Translations under genes and position numbers: made by a program
From: an uncultured Dysosmobacter sp.
Lineage (GTDB): Bacteria > Bacillota > Clostridia > Oscillospirales > Oscillospiraceae
Assembly: GCA_934565855.1 (NCBI GenBank)
Contig: CAKTIO010000002.1
Coordinates: 310,001-374,000 of the forward strand
Reading direction: 5' to 3'
DNA length: 64,000 nt
Part shown: one piece after another, positions 42,902-52,771 of the stretch
How the letters are laid out: the number at the start of each line of letters is the position of its first letter
How positions within the stretch are numbered: position 1 is the stretch's first letter
The notes under the pieces: model-generated
Databases searched by the model: none
The model's input: only the letters and a program-made list of their open reading frames with translations
What the model was told of the DNA's origin: nothing

Positions 42902-44182
42902 TTATCCTTCTGGAGTATTATTCTCATCCTCTGCCGGCTGGGAATGCTCCTCCTCGCTTAGTGTGATCTTGATTTGATATGTTCCCACAACGCCTACGTC
43001 TCCATCAGAACGGATCTGCACCTCTGCCGGAACTGTATAGCTGCCGCTGGCAGAGCTGACATCCTTCAAATCCGCCAGAATCACCAGATCCTCCGGCTGG
43101 ACCGCTGCGACATCCGCGCTCTTTCCACGCAAAGTTACTGAAAGCTCCGAAGTCAGAACCGACACTACCTTTCCACTGGGAACATTTTCACATTGAAAAT
43201 GTGTTGCCTCCAGTGTCCGGCTGGTCATGTCCTTATAGGAGATCTTCAGCGTTGCCCGGGAGGTACCGCTCAGATTTTCGCAGCCGTCCGGTATGGGAAT
43301 ATTGTAGTAATAGGTTGCCGAACTATTCAGCTCCGACAGGTCAAAATCATCCAGCACGATCTGGTCGATATCCTTCAGCAGTTCCGCATCTCCGGAAACT
43401 GTAATCTTTTCCGGCGTGATGGTGTAATCCGCATTGCTGAGACTGGAGCCTGGTGATTCAATGAAATTCAGTGCCAGCGGAAGCTCTTTGATTACATTGA
43501 CCGGCAGTGTGACCTGAATCTGGTCCACTGTGGAGTGAATATTCGCATCCTCCACCACCTGGTCGTTTTCATCATAAAGCTTATAGTCCAGTGTCTGCGT
43601 TACCGTGGAGGTAGCATTGTCGATATTGACCTCCACTCTTGCGTAGCTGACCCGGTCAATGTCCGCCTGCTGTCCCCGGATCTCCAGTGTGGCAGGCTGG
43701 AATTGCAGCTCGCCCGCAATGTAACCGTCCGCCACATTACCGCTGATGTCATAGCGAATCTCCACATTTTTGCGGAACAGCTCGCCCACATCCACCGTCA
43801 CGGAAAAGGAGCCTTTATTGGTCAGCCCGCTGAAATTTCCGCCATACGGATAAATGATGCTGTAGGTCAGCCGCTGCGAACCAGTGTTGGTGATCCCGGA
43901 CAGGTCCACCTGTACGCGGATCTTATCCGGGTCCAGCTTCATCAGCGTAGACCGCACACCCTCCAGTTGCAGGTTAACGGTGGTATCACTGTCCTCCAGC
44001 AGCATCAGTCCACGGTCTGCCAGCGTATCCTCCCGGGTGAACTCGATGGGAACGTCACTGATGGAAACCGTGGTCTTATAGCCCTCCACGCTGTCCACAT
44101 AAATCCAGATCCCCGCCGCGATCAGCAGAGATACGATGAAGTACAGCACATCCTTATACCGATAAGTCTTCTTCTCATTCAT
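42902..44182 (-). CDS. cdaR: YbbR-like protein CdaR, regulator of diadenylate cyclase
   Basis: 426 residues: one N-terminal membrane helix (YFIVSLLIAAGIWIYV) and four YbbR repeats outside the cell (for example ISDVPIEFTREDTLADRGLM and LPVNVIKELPLALNFI). CdaR binds and tunes CdaA. ATG 44182 overlaps the cdaA stop region; an upstream frame is open but lacks a site. Its neighbour upstream is cdaA, the conserved pair. Confidence 0.92.
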   Translation of the reverse strand: MNEKKTYRYKDVLYFIVSLLIAAGIWIYVDSVEGYKTTVSISDVPIEFTREDTLADRGLMLLEDSDTTVNLQLEGVRSTLMKLDPDKIRVQVDLSGITNTGSQRLTYSIIYPYGGNFSGLTNKGSFSVTVDVGELFRKNVEIRYDISGNVADGYIAGELQFQPATLEIRGQQADIDRVSYARVEVNIDNATSTVTQTLDYKLYDENDQVVEDANIHSTVDQIQVTLPVNVIKELPLALNFIESPGSSLSNADYTITPEKITVSGDAELLKDIDQIVLDDFDLSELNSSATYYYNIPIPDGCENLSGTSRATLKISYKDMTSRTLEATHFQCENVPSGKVVSVLTSELSVTLRGKSADVAAVQPEDLVILADLKDVSSASGSYTVPAEVQIRSDGDVGVVGTYQIKITLSEEEHSQPAEDENNTPEG

Positions 44183-45050
44183 CGCCGCTGCCACCATCCT
44201 TTCTGGCACGCAGACGCTGAAGCAGTCCCGGGCGCTTGTCCTGCTCCTGTGTATCCTGCGGAAGCAACTCGTTCCGCAGAAGGTTTTCCAGAGTCTCCGG
44301 CATCAGATGGCGCTTGAGCATCCCGCCGATCGCCACGGAGATAGACCCCGTTTCCTCGGAAACAATCACCACCACGGCATCCGAATTTTCACTCATTCCG
44401 ATACCCGCCCGGTGGCGCATTCCTAAATCTCTGGAAAGATTCACATTTTTACTTAACGGCAGCATACAGCCCGCACCCAGAATCCGTCCGTGCCGGACAA
44501 TCACCGCGCCGTCGTGCATGGGCGCCTTTACAAAGAAAATGTTTTTCAGCAGCTCACTGGAAACGGCAGCGTCCAGAACCGTTCCGCTGCGCACCATATC
44601 ATCCAATAGGATCTCCCGCTCAAAAACGATCAGCGCACCCGTTCTGGATTTTGACATCTCTGTGCAGGCAAGCACCGTCTGACCGATCGTATGCTCCATC
44701 GTAGACAGAACCTCGCCATGGGAAAACATTCCCAGCAGATTCAGCTTCCGGCTTCCGACCTCCTCCAGAATGCGGCGGATCTCCGGCTGGAACAGAATAA
44801 TCAGCGCCAGCACACCCCAGTCTACCATTTTTCCCATGATATAACTGATGCCGTGCAGCCGCAGGATATTCGACAGCCACAGCGCCGCCAGGAAGATAAA
44901 GACGCCCTTCATCAGGTTCGCCGCCCGGGAGGTCCTTACCAGCGTCAGCATCTTGTAGATCACGACCGCCATGATCAGAATATCCAGTATATCTGTTATT
45001 TTAATCATCAGCAGATATCTGCCGATATTACTGACCCAGGTCGATACCAT
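44175..45050 (-). CDS. cdaA: Diadenylate cyclase CdaA
   Basis: Makes c-di-AMP from two ATP. Three membrane helices in the first 90 residues, then the DAC domain with the DGA motif (180-182, MHDGAVIV) and RHR motif (212-214, GMRHRAGIG). 291 residues, slightly longer than Bacillus CdaA because of a charged C-terminal tail. Together with cdaR it controls potassium and osmotic balance and cell-wall homeostasis; glmM is not next to them here. Confidence 0.95.
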   Translation of the reverse strand: MVSTWVSNIGRYLLMIKITDILDILIMAVVIYKMLTLVRTSRAANLMKGVFIFLAALWLSNILRLHGISYIMGKMVDWGVLALIILFQPEIRRILEEVGSRKLNLLGMFSHGEVLSTMEHTIGQTVLACTEMSKSRTGALIVFEREILLDDMVRSGTVLDAAVSSELLKNIFFVKAPMHDGAVIVRHGRILGAGCMLPLSKNVNLSRDLGMRHRAGIGMSENSDAVVVIVSEETGSISVAIGGMLKRHLMPETLENLLRNELLPQDTQEQDKRPGLLQRLRARKDGGSGDE

Positions 45051-45143
45051 TTTATCATCTTCCCTCTCAGACCATGAATATAGTAATTATATTAAATACA
45101 GGCTGAAAAAGCAAGGTAATCTCCACTAAAATTCATGGTCTAT

Positions 45144-46277
45144 TCAAGATTTCGCATGGAAAATATCCGCCGCAGCATTCAAAAACTGCTGGATCTCCTC
45201 CGGAGTATTCCAATCGGAAAAGCTGACCCGCACCGTTCCACTGGAAAGCGTTCCGGCGCTTTTGTGCGCTGCCGGAGCGCAGTGCAGCCCGGCTCTGACC
45301 GCGATTCCCCGCTTTGCCAGCTGTCCGCCGATCTCCTCCACATCCATGCCTTCCCGTGTAAACGACAGCACGCCCGTTTGGGCAAACAGGTCCGGCTCTG
45401 CATACACATGAACCCCGGGAAGCTGCCGCAGTCCCTCCGCCGCCACCGCAGCCAGCATTCTCTCCCGGGCGCAGATCCTTTCCGCCCCACGGGTCCTCAC
45501 ATAGCAAACCCCCGCCAAAAGTCCGGCGATTCCCGGCATATTGTGCGTGCCAGCCTCCAAACGGTCCGGCAGAAAATCCGGCATCTCCTGCTGTGCCGAG
45601 CGGCTCCCGGTCCCGCCCTCTATCAGCGGCTTTACCGCGGTCCCCTCTCCGCAGATCAGCACGCCCGTTCCCTGGGGACCATATAATCCCTTATGCCCGG
45701 GCATGGCGAGAAATGCCGTCCGCAGCCTTTCCGCGTCAATGGGCAGCACTCCGGCGGACTGCGAGGCATCCAGAATAAACGGGACCTCCCGGTCAGCACA
45801 AAGTGCCGCAATTTTCTCCACCGGCTGCACATAGCCGAACACATTGGACACATGGTTGCAAATCACAGCGGAAAGCCCCGGTCGGATCATTTTTTCAAAG
45901 CTCTCCTCCGCTTCCTCCGGGTGGAACAGGCGGCTGCCGGCAAACCGCACCCTTGCCCTGAGCGCGTACAATGGGCGTGTGACCGCATTATGCTCATATC
46001 CAGAAACCACCACGCTCCCACCTTCCGGAACAAGGCTTTTAATGGCAATGTTCAGCGCATGGGTCGCATTGCTGGTAAATGCGACCTGCTCCGGCGTGGA
46101 AACGTGGAACAGCTCCTGCAATTCTGTCCGGCACTGAAATGCCGCTTCCGCCGCAGACACCGCCGCGGCGTAGCCGCCCCGTCCAGGAGAGCTGTATTCC
46201 CGCATTGCGCGCAGGACCGCCTGCTCCACCTCTGGCGGCTTTTGAAAGCTGGTAGCCGCACTGTCCAGAAAAATCAT
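45144..46277 (-). CDS. Cysteine desulfurase family aminotransferase
   Basis: 377 residues of the class V PLP enzymes. The PLP Lys is K196 in MPGHKGLYGPQGTGVLI, preceded by FILDASQSAG; the active-site Cys is likely the one in RAGLHCAPAAHKSAGT near 335. It belongs to the family that is often paired with DUF3343 proteins, as here (overlap by ATGA), which suggests a sulfur or selenium transfer role rather than general Fe-S assembly. No SufU/IscU is nearby. Confidence 0.9.
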   Translation of the reverse strand: MIFLDSAATSFQKPPEVEQAVLRAMREYSSPGRGGYAAAVSAAEAAFQCRTELQELFHVSTPEQVAFTSNATHALNIAIKSLVPEGGSVVVSGYEHNAVTRPLYALRARVRFAGSRLFHPEEAEESFEKMIRPGLSAVICNHVSNVFGYVQPVEKIAALCADREVPFILDASQSAGVLPIDAERLRTAFLAMPGHKGLYGPQGTGVLICGEGTAVKPLIEGGTGSRSAQQEMPDFLPDRLEAGTHNMPGIAGLLAGVCYVRTRGAERICARERMLAAVAAEGLRQLPGVHVYAEPDLFAQTGVLSFTREGMDVEEIGGQLAKRGIAVRAGLHCAPAAHKSAGTLSSGTVRVSFSDWNTPEEIQQFLNAAADIFHAKS

Positions 46278-46528
46278 ACCGTCACCTCTTGAAAGCCGTC
46301 GGATGTTTTATAAAATATCTGGTCAGGGGACAGATTTCCCCTGCGAATCACTGTCATTGCGTCTGCAAGGTCCTTCTCCGCGACCTGCACAGCATACGAA
46401 CAGCCGCGTCCGCCTGTCAATTCCATCGGAGCCCGAAAGATAGGAGTCCGCAGACCCGCTTTCAGGAACATCCGCTGGAGTCTCTGCGCATATGTGACGG
46501 AACGAACGATCAACCAATACTGTCCCAA
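46274..46528 (-). CDS. DUF3343 protein (putative Se/S carrier)
   Basis: 84 residues, QYWLIVRSVTYAQRLQRMFL start and a middle GGRGCSYAVQV with the single conserved Cys. Members are proposed to carry persulfide or selenium for a partner desulfurase. It overlaps the cysteine desulfurase gene by ATGA. No selD or selA is in the window. Confidence 0.85.
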   Translation of the reverse strand: MGQYWLIVRSVTYAQRLQRMFLKAGLRTPIFRAPMELTGGRGCSYAVQVAEKDLADAMTVIRRGNLSPDQIFYKTSDGFQEVTV

Positions 46529-46576
46529 GGGTACTCCTCCTTTCTATCCATACTATGTACCCGTTATGAAAAAGTG

Positions 46577-46601
46577 AAAGCGGACCTATCGGTCCGCTTT
46601 T
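46577..46601. terminator. Terminator after ispF
   Basis: AAAGCGGACC (46577-46586) and GGTCCGCTTT (46591-46600) with a TATC loop and T's; ends the ispD-ispF transcript on the minus strand. Confidence 0.88.
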
Positions 46602-46603
46602 CG

Positions 46604-47092
46604 TCATACTTCTGTTTTCTCCAACAGGACCACCGCATGAGCGCGCATTCCGGAACCGTCTCCGGTAAATCCCAGATGCTCCTCTGTGGTCGCCTTGACG
46701 TTGACCTGTCCACATTCGACACGAAGCGCAGCTGCGATCCTTTCCTCCATCGCCGCAGTATACGGCGAGATCTTCGGTGCCTGCGCAATCAAGGTAATAT
46801 CCGCGTTGACCAGCTGGTATCCTGCAGCCTGCAATTTTTCCTGCACCAATCCCAACAGTGTCATGCTGGAAATCCCCTTATAATGCTCCTCCGTGTCCGG
46901 GAACAGCTTTCCGATATCTCCCAGCTTTGCCGCACCCAGCAGCGCGTCCATCAGGGCATGCAGCAGCACATCCGCATCGGAATGTCCCAAAAGTCCCCGG
47001 TCATAGGGAATTCTCATCCCGCCAAGAATCAGAGGTCTTCCCTCCACCAGCCGGTGAACGTCATATCCGTGTCCGATCCGTAAATTTGTCAT
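46604..47092 (-). CDS. ispF: 2-C-methyl-D-erythritol 2,4-cyclodiphosphate synthase
   Basis: MEP-pathway enzyme. Metal-binding [19 protein letters not shown] and the [18 protein letters not shown] motif are complete, with AQAPKISPY and [10 protein letters not shown] further on. 162 residues. Overlaps ispD by ATGA, the usual pair. Confidence 0.96.
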   Translation of the reverse strand: MTNLRIGHGYDVHRLVEGRPLILGGMRIPYDRGLLGHSDADVLLHALMDALLGAAKLGDIGKLFPDTEEHYKGISSMTLLGLVQEKLQAAGYQLVNADITLIAQAPKISPYTAAMEERIAAALRVECGQVNVKATTEEHLGFTGDGSGMRAHAVVLLEKTEV

Positions 47093-47817
47093 CTCCGACG
47101 TCTCCGTTCCTCTAAAATTGCCGTTCCGATCACCAGATCCAGCGGTGTGGTAATCTTGATATTTTCCTCATCACCGTCTACCAGATACACGATCTTTCCC
47201 AGCCGTTCCACGGCGGAGCAGTCATCCGTCAGTGCAGCGCCGCTATCCAGCGCCGCCTGCAGTGCCGCTTTTAGAAGATCCGCCTCAAAAACCTGTGGCG
47301 TCTGAATAGCGCGAAGCTGACTGCGTTCTAAGGTAGCGGTCACCTGCTCTCCCTCTGCCTGCTTGATGGTGTCCTTTACCGGGATCGCGGGAGCTGCCGC
47401 ATTGCACCTTGCTGCTTTTTGTATGACCCGGTCGATCAGTTCCGGCTCCGCAAAAGGACGCGCACCGTCATGCACTGCAATCAGACGAGTCTGCGGGTCT
47501 GCTTCCAGCGCCGCACACAATACAGATGCCTCCCGGTTTGCACCGCCCTTTACGATCTTCACAGGCTTACGGATGCCATAGGTCCTGCACAGCTCGGAAA
47601 AAGAAAGGATTTCTGCCTCCTGCGCAGCAATCACGATGGCATCGACCCACCCTGCTGCATCCAAAGCCATCAATGCTCTTGCCAATACAGGAATTCCATC
47701 CAGCTCCAGCAGCAGCTTGTTTCCCAGCGCTCCCATCCGGGAGGAGCTTCCTGCCGCCGCCACCACCGCTGTGCAGTAAGGACGCTGCGTCTCTCGAAAT
47801 CTCTCAAAAAAATTCAT
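47089..47817 (-). CDS. ispD: 2-C-methyl-D-erythritol 4-phosphate cytidylyltransferase
   Basis: MEP-pathway enzyme, 242 residues. CTP-binding [20 protein letters not shown] near residue 20, [15 protein letters not shown], and the late [18 protein letters not shown]. Coupled to ispF. Together with ispF, ispH and ispA here it covers much of isoprenoid supply. Confidence 0.96.
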   Translation of the reverse strand: MNFFERFRETQRPYCTAVVAAAGSSSRMGALGNKLLLELDGIPVLARALMALDAAGWVDAIVIAAQEAEILSFSELCRTYGIRKPVKIVKGGANREASVLCAALEADPQTRLIAVHDGARPFAEPELIDRVIQKAARCNAAAPAIPVKDTIKQAEGEQVTATLERSQLRAIQTPQVFEADLLKAALQAALDSGAALTDDCSAVERLGKIVYLVDGDEENIKITTPLDLVIGTAILEERRRRR

Positions 47818-47914
47818 CCTGTGGGACCTCCTTGCAACATCCCGTTTTTTTCATTATACTCCGGATATTCCTCCCGCACAAGAGAGACCCGTTGTCTTTC
47901 CCCGCAAATGCAAG

Positions 47915-47940
47915 AAGGAGACGGGGAAAATACCCCGTCT
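47915..47940. terminator. Terminator after the CoA-transferase gene
   Basis: GGAGACGGGG (47915-47924) and CCCCGTCTCC (47931-47940) form a 10-bp GC-rich stem between the CoA-transferase and ispD, both read on the minus strand. Confidence 0.75.
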
Positions 47941-47957
47941 CCCAAAGCTCAGGTCGA

Positions 47958-49304
47958 TCAGATCTTATTGCTTCTGCGCCAAATGCCCATCTTTTCGGCA
48001 TCCTGGATCAGCTCATCCCGGAACTTCGGATGTGCAATGCTGATCAACGCCTCTGCACGCTGCCAGGTAGACATGCCCTTGACGTTCACCTTGCCGTATT
48101 CCGTCACCAGATAATGCAGGTTAGAACGGGTGCAGGTGGCGATAGAGCCCTCGATCAGCGTCGGGCGGATTCTGGAGGTTACCTCGCCGGTCTTTTTGTT
48201 GGTCACAGTGGAGGAGCAGCAGATGAAGCTCTTGCCGCCCTTGGACAGGTAAGCGCCCATCACGAAATCCTGCTGTCCGCCTGCGCCGCTGATGTGGTGG
48301 ATACCGGAGGACTCAGAGGAGACCTGACCGAAGAGGTCAATGTCCACTGCACCGTTGATGGAAATGAAGTTGTCCAGCGTAGAAACGCGGGCAATGTCGT
48401 TGCAGTAATCCACCGGTGCGTTCATGCACTCCGGATTGTCATCCAGGAAGTCATACAGCTCCTGCGTACCGGCTGCGAACGCATAGGTCTGACGACCCTG
48501 GTCGAAATTCTTGCAGGCGCCGGTGATCTTACCAGCCTTGGACATCGCAACAAAAGCATCCACATACATTTCCGTGTGAACACCCAGATCCTTCAAATCG
48601 GACTCCGCGATCATCTGACCCACTGCGCCGGGCATAGAGCCAATACCCAGTTGCAGGCATGCACCGTTGGGGATCTCCTCCACCACCAGCTTCGCCACAG
48701 CCAGATCCAGCTCGGACGGAGTTGCCAAGCCGGGCATCGTCTCCATTGCCGGATTCTCGCCCTCAACGATCATGTTGACATCGCTGATGTGAACACCGTT
48801 CTGATAACCGCCCAAGCAGCGGGGCATATTCTTATTCACTTCCACAATGATGACCTTCGCCCGCTCACAGACCGCAGCCATATGGGAGGCGTTGGGACCA
48901 AAGTTGAAGTAGCCGTGAGAATCCATCGGTGCCACCTGGAACATCGCCACGTCAATGGGAGCCAGATTTTCCCGGTAATAACGGGGCAGCTCGGAATAGC
49001 GAATGGGAATGTAATATGCCATTCCCTCCTTTGCCATCTTCCGCTCAATGCCGGACATATGCCAGGAATTCCAGGTGAAATGCTCTGCCGCATTGGGTAC
49101 GTCGGCAATCGCGGGACGGTGGATCAGAATGCCGCCGCGCAGCTTCACGTCCTTCAGCTCCTCGCTGCGCTTTGCCAGAGCCTTATCCAGTGCGTTTACC
49201 GTTCCGGTACACCAGCCGTAATCCACCCAATCACCGGATTTGACTACCTTAACAGCCTCATCCGCCGTAGTCAGCTTCTGCTGGTACTCTTCCTGATAAC
49301 CCAT
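47958..49304 (-). CDS. Butyryl-CoA:acetate CoA-transferase-type enzyme
   Basis: 448 residues of the acetyl-CoA hydrolase/transferase family, the length of the butyryl-CoA:acetate CoA-transferases of gut butyrate producers. Recognisable parts are [38 protein letters not shown] followed by [15 protein letters not shown], and the late [15 protein letters not shown]. The catalytic Glu should be the one in SSESSG. 4-hydroxybutyrate or propionate CoA-transferases are close relatives, so substrate assignment is tentative. It stands as a single gene. The role would be making butyrate from butyryl-CoA with acetate as acceptor. Confidence 0.85.
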   Translation of the reverse strand: MGYQEEYQQKLTTADEAVKVVKSGDWVDYGWCTGTVNALDKALAKRSEELKDVKLRGGILIHRPAIADVPNAAEHFTWNSWHMSGIERKMAKEGMAYYIPIRYSELPRYYRENLAPIDVAMFQVAPMDSHGYFNFGPNASHMAAVCERAKVIIVEVNKNMPRCLGGYQNGVHISDVNMIVEGENPAMETMPGLATPSELDLAVAKLVVEEIPNGACLQLGIGSMPGAVGQMIAESDLKDLGVHTEMYVDAFVAMSKAGKITGACKNFDQGRQTYAFAAGTQELYDFLDDNPECMNAPVDYCNDIARVSTLDNFISINGAVDIDLFGQVSSESSGIHHISGAGGQQDFVMGAYLSKGGKSFICCSSTVTNKKTGEVTSRIRPTLIEGSIATCTRSNLHYLVTEYGKVNVKGMSTWQRAEALISIAHPKFRDELIQDAEKMGIWRRSNKI

Positions 49305-49431
49305 ATCTGTTACCTCCCATTTTTATGTATCATGTATGAAGATGTCCAAGCCATATGATCTTGCTGCATTCGATTATAGCATGGGGATTTTTGCAATGCA
49401 ATTCCTGCGTGAAAAAAATCACAAATATTTT

Positions 49432-49465
49432 AAAAAGAGACAGACGATAGCGTCTGTCTCTTTTT
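49432..49465. terminator. Terminator after ispH-rpsA
   Basis: AAAAAGAGACAGACG (49432-49446) and CGTCTGTCTCTTTTT (49451-49465), a perfect 15-bp stem with a 4-base loop and T tail, just beyond the ispH-rpsA stop. Confidence 0.92.
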
Positions 49466-49479
49466 TATCAAAGGAAATC

Positions 49480-51444
49480 TTACTCCTCGACAGGAGCCTC
49501 TTCCTGCTCGTCCTCTGCGGCGGGAGTCAGGAGAGCGCGGATAGACAGGGAAATCTTCTGCTTCTCCTCATCGATGGCAATGATCTTTGCGTCCACGACC
49601 TGACCCTCGGACAGAACATCCTCCGGCTTCTCGATGCGGCGGTCAGCGATCTGAGAAATGTGGATCAGACCATCCACACCGGGAACAACCTCGGCAAATG
49701 CGCCGAAGGTCATCAGCTTCACGATCTTCACGGAAGCCACATCACCCACGCTATACTTGTTCATGAAGACCTGCCAGGGATCGATGCTGCGGTCCTTGAC
49801 GCCCAGAGAAATCTTGTGCTTCTCGGGATCGTAGGAGATCACATACACATCCAGCGTATCGCCGACCTTGCAGACCTCAGCGGGATTCTTGATCCGGCTC
49901 CAGGACAGCTCGGAGATATGTACCATACCGTCCACACCGCCGATGTCCACGAACACACCGTAGGAGGTCATGGACTTCACAGTGCCGGTGTAGTGCTTGC
50001 CAACCTCGATGTTTGCCCACACCTCAGCCTGAGCAGCCTGACGCTCTTCGAACTGAACGGCGCGGATGGAACCCACCACGCGGCGGCGGGCACGGTTCAC
50101 CTCGGTGATGCGCAGCTTCACCTTGGTCTTCAGCAGGCTGGACAGCTCCGCACCGCGGGGCAGACCGCTCTGAGAAGCGGGAACAAACACGCGGACGCCC
50201 TTGACGGACACAACGATGCCGCCCTTGTTCTCCTCGGTAACAGTACCCTCCATTACGGTCTTGTCTTCCACTGCCTTCTCGATGTTCTCCCACACCTTGA
50301 CAGCGTCCAGACGCTTCTTGGACAGCTCTGCATAGCCCTCCACATCGTTCACGCGGACGATGTAGGTCTCGATCTCATCGCCGACCTTCACGATATCCTC
50401 GGGCTTTGCCGTGGGATCATCCGTCAGCTCGCTGAGCTTGATGTATGCCGCCTGCTTTGCGCCCACATCCACCTGCACCTCGGTCGGGGTGATAGCGGTG
50501 ACGATACCGGTGACCTTCTCTCCTGTATTTAAAGTTTTAAAAGACTGATTCAGTAATTCCTCGAAGGACTCTTCCTTGCCCTCGGCCGCTTTGATTTCTT
50601 CACTCATGGTTGCATATACCTCCTTAATGATGCCCGCAGGCGTGGAAGCGCCGGCCGTAAGACCCGCGACAGAGCAACCATTGAACCAATCCGGCGAAAG
50701 CTCGTCCGCGTTTTCGATCTGGAAAACACGGGAACAGCCCTCTTTGCAAATTTCCGTCAAATGCTTGGTGTTCGCGCTTTTACGGTCTCCCACCACGACC
50801 ATCACATCAACAGACGCAGCGATTTTTGCAGCCTCTGACTGACGTTTATGCGTAGCATTGCATATTGTATCAAATATTTTTACGTTTGTACACTCTTTTT
50901 TTATGATTTTTGAAGAAGTTTCAAAAAGTCCCCGAATACAGGTGGTCTGAGCCACTACTGTCACCGGCTGGGCGCGGCGTTCCGGGTCCTTCCGCAGCCA
51001 CGCTTCCACTGCTGCCGGACCGTCCAGAATCACTGGATGCGTACACCAGCTGGCGATCCCCAGCACCTCCGGATGGTGGGTCTCTCCGATAATGACCGGC
51101 TGCCGTCCCTCCTGCTCCGCCTGCTCTACCAGGCGCTGGATCCGCACCACATTGGGGCACGTCGCATTGACACAGCGCGCCCCCTTTTTTTCCAGTGCCT
51201 CCAAGACCTCTTTCCGCTCCCCGTGAGAGCGGATTACCACCACATCCTCCGGCTGGATCTCCGCAAGACCGCCTGCCTTCCGGATGCCGCGTTCCTCCAG
51301 CTCCTTCACCACATATGCGTTGTGGATCAGGTCACCCAGCATCCAGCAGGCGCCCTCCTTCTGAGCGGTCTGCCCGGCAAGCTGCACCGCGCGCTCCACA
51401 CCGTAGCAAAACCCGGCAGATCTGGCAAGAATCACTTCTGACAC
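49480..51444 (-). CDS. ispH: IspH-ribosomal S1 fusion protein
   Basis: 654 residues, two proteins in one. Residues 1-285 are 4-hydroxy-3-methylbut-2-enyl diphosphate reductase, with the three [4Fe-4S] cysteines Cys13, Cys96 and Cys195. From about 305 on there are four S1 RNA-binding repeats (GEKVTGIVTAITPTEVQVDV, VMEGTVTEENKGGIVVSVKG, GKHYTGTVKSMTSYGVFVDI, GDVASVKIVKLMTFGAFAEV) and an acidic tail. This fusion is known in Clostridia; why a MEP enzyme and an S1 protein are joined is unexplained. The plsC-cmk pair lies just upstream and overlaps. Confidence 0.95.
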   Translation of the reverse strand: MSEVILARSAGFCYGVERAVQLAGQTAQKEGACWMLGDLIHNAYVVKELEERGIRKAGGLAEIQPEDVVVIRSHGERKEVLEALEKKGARCVNATCPNVVRIQRLVEQAEQEGRQPVIIGETHHPEVLGIASWCTHPVILDGPAAVEAWLRKDPERRAQPVTVVAQTTCIRGLFETSSKIIKKECTNVKIFDTICNATHKRQSEAAKIAASVDVMVVVGDRKSANTKHLTEICKEGCSRVFQIENADELSPDWFNGCSVAGLTAGASTPAGIIKEVYATMSEEIKAAEGKEESFEELLNQSFKTLNTGEKVTGIVTAITPTEVQVDVGAKQAAYIKLSELTDDPTAKPEDIVKVGDEIETYIVRVNDVEGYAELSKKRLDAVKVWENIEKAVEDKTVMEGTVTEENKGGIVVSVKGVRVFVPASQSGLPRGAELSSLLKTKVKLRITEVNRARRRVVGSIRAVQFEERQAAQAEVWANIEVGKHYTGTVKSMTSYGVFVDIGGVDGMVHISELSWSRIKNPAEVCKVGDTLDVYVISYDPEKHKISLGVKDRSIDPWQVFMNKYSVGDVASVKIVKLMTFGAFAEVVPGVDGLIHISQIADRRIEKPEDVLSEGQVVDAKIIAIDEEKQKISLSIRALLTPAAEDEQEEAPVEE

Positions 51445-52076
51445 AGCGGTTTCCCTCCTACAGCCTGACCACCCAGGGCATATGCCTGACGCAAAACCTC
51501 ATCCGCAATCTGCTGCATCTCCTCAGAGGTTCCGTGGCGTCCCGTATAGGTCGGTTCATAGGGCTTTCCAAAAATGATCCTTGTCCGGTGGAAGAATTTT
51601 TTCTCTCCATCCACAAAGACAGGCACCAGCTTTGCCCCTGTGCGAATCCCGATCATCGCCACGCCGGATTTTGCATGGGCAGGCAGCCCATCATGATATC
51701 CAACGCCGTTGCGGATAACGGTCCCCTCGGGAAAAATCAGCAGGTTATCTCCATCCTTAATGGCTTTCATCGCCGTTTTCACGGCATGGATATCCGTATT
51801 GTCCCGGTCCACGGGAAACGCGCCCACCTTTCGCAGAATCCAACCCAATATTGGATTCTTGAACAGTGGCTTCTTTGCCATGATATGAAGCCGGTAATTG
51901 ATTGGCAGCTTCAGTGCAACCAGTATCGGATCCCAGTTGCTGGAATGGTTTGGGCAAAGCAGCGCTCCTCTTTTGGGCAGATTCTCCATGCCCTCTACTG
52001 TAACCGGATGCAGAATATCCGTGATCAAGCCCACGAAATAATATATAAAGACAAAAAAGCGATTCAACGGTTTCAT
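51432..52076 (-). CDS. plsC: 1-acyl-sn-glycerol-3-phosphate acyltransferase
   Basis: 214 residues. Acyltransferase motif NHSSNWDPI (H-x4-D) near residue 42, the FPEGT motif in LLIFPEGTVIRNGVG, and a hydrophobic N-terminus (FFVFIYYFVGLITDIL). Makes phosphatidic acid. It overlaps cmk by ATGA and ends inside the start of ispH-rpsA. The cmk-plsC-ispH order is a known Clostridia cluster. Confidence 0.93.
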   Translation of the reverse strand: MKPLNRFFVFIYYFVGLITDILHPVTVEGMENLPKRGALLCPNHSSNWDPILVALKLPINYRLHIMAKKPLFKNPILGWILRKVGAFPVDRDNTDIHAVKTAMKAIKDGDNLLIFPEGTVIRNGVGYHDGLPAHAKSGVAMIGIRTGAKLVPVFVDGEKKFFHRTRIIFGKPYEPTYTGRHGTSEEMQQIADEVLRQAYALGGQAVGGKPLCQK

Positions 52077-52756
52077 ATTCCGGTTTTCTCCTTAATGATC
52101 CCCAGCAGCTCTGCCTTGCTTTCCTCAAAGCTCAGCTCCGTCGTATCCAGCAGCACAGCATCCTCCGCCTGCTTCAATGGCGCGGTGGCACGGCTGGAAT
52201 CCTGCCGGTCCCTCTGAAGAATGTCCTGCAGTACCTTTTCATAGGCTTCTGCAGTTCCGCGCTGCTGCAATTCCAGGCAGCGGCGGTGTGCCCGTGCCTC
52301 CGGTGAAGCGGTCAGGAAAATTTTCACATCCGCGTCCGGAAGCACCACCGTCCCAATGTCCCTGCCATCCATAATCACATTGTTTTTCCGGGCAAACTCC
52401 CGCTGCATCTCCAGCAGATAATGGCGCACCTCCGGATATGCTGACACCACGGAGGCATACATGGAGATTTCCGGAAGCCGGATCTCCTTTGTCACATCCT
52501 GCCCATTGAGGATCATGTGCTGAAGTCCATCCTCACCGTAAAGGATCTGCACGGAAAGCTGCGGCAGGAAGGCTATGACCGTCTGCCTCTCCTCCGGCTG
52601 GATTTTGCTCTGAAATGCGTAAAGCCCGATGGTCCGGTAAATGGCTCCGGTGTCCACATATAAAAATTTCAGCGTGGAGGCAAGGCTCTTCGCCAGGGTA
52701 CTTTTCCCCGCACCGGAGGGACCGTCTATCGCAATGCTGATGGTATGCTTACTCAA
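52073..52756 (-). CDS. cmk: Cytidylate kinase
   Basis: Phosphorylates CMP and dCMP. P-loop IDGPSGAGKSTLAKSLAS near residue 11, FLYVDTGAIYRTIGLYA, and GRDIGTVVLPDADVKIFLTA. 227 residues. It overlaps plsC and lies behind the BaiN-like flavoprotein. Confidence 0.96.
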   Translation of the reverse strand: MSKHTISIAIDGPSGAGKSTLAKSLASTLKFLYVDTGAIYRTIGLYAFQSKIQPEERQTVIAFLPQLSVQILYGEDGLQHMILNGQDVTKEIRLPEISMYASVVSAYPEVRHYLLEMQREFARKNNVIMDGRDIGTVVLPDADVKIFLTASPEARAHRRCLELQQRGTAEAYEKVLQDILQRDRQDSSRATAPLKQAEDAVLLDTTELSFEESKAELLGIIKEKTGI

Positions 52757-52771
52757 ACTCTCTCATTCCTT

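Noticed and set aside
47526..49358. Long plus-strand open frame (610 codons) opposite the CoA-transferase and ispD
   Set aside because: It is the antisense of well-supported genes; its composition (His, Arg, Leu repeats) reflects the codon bias of the other strand, and no ribosome site or family motif is present.
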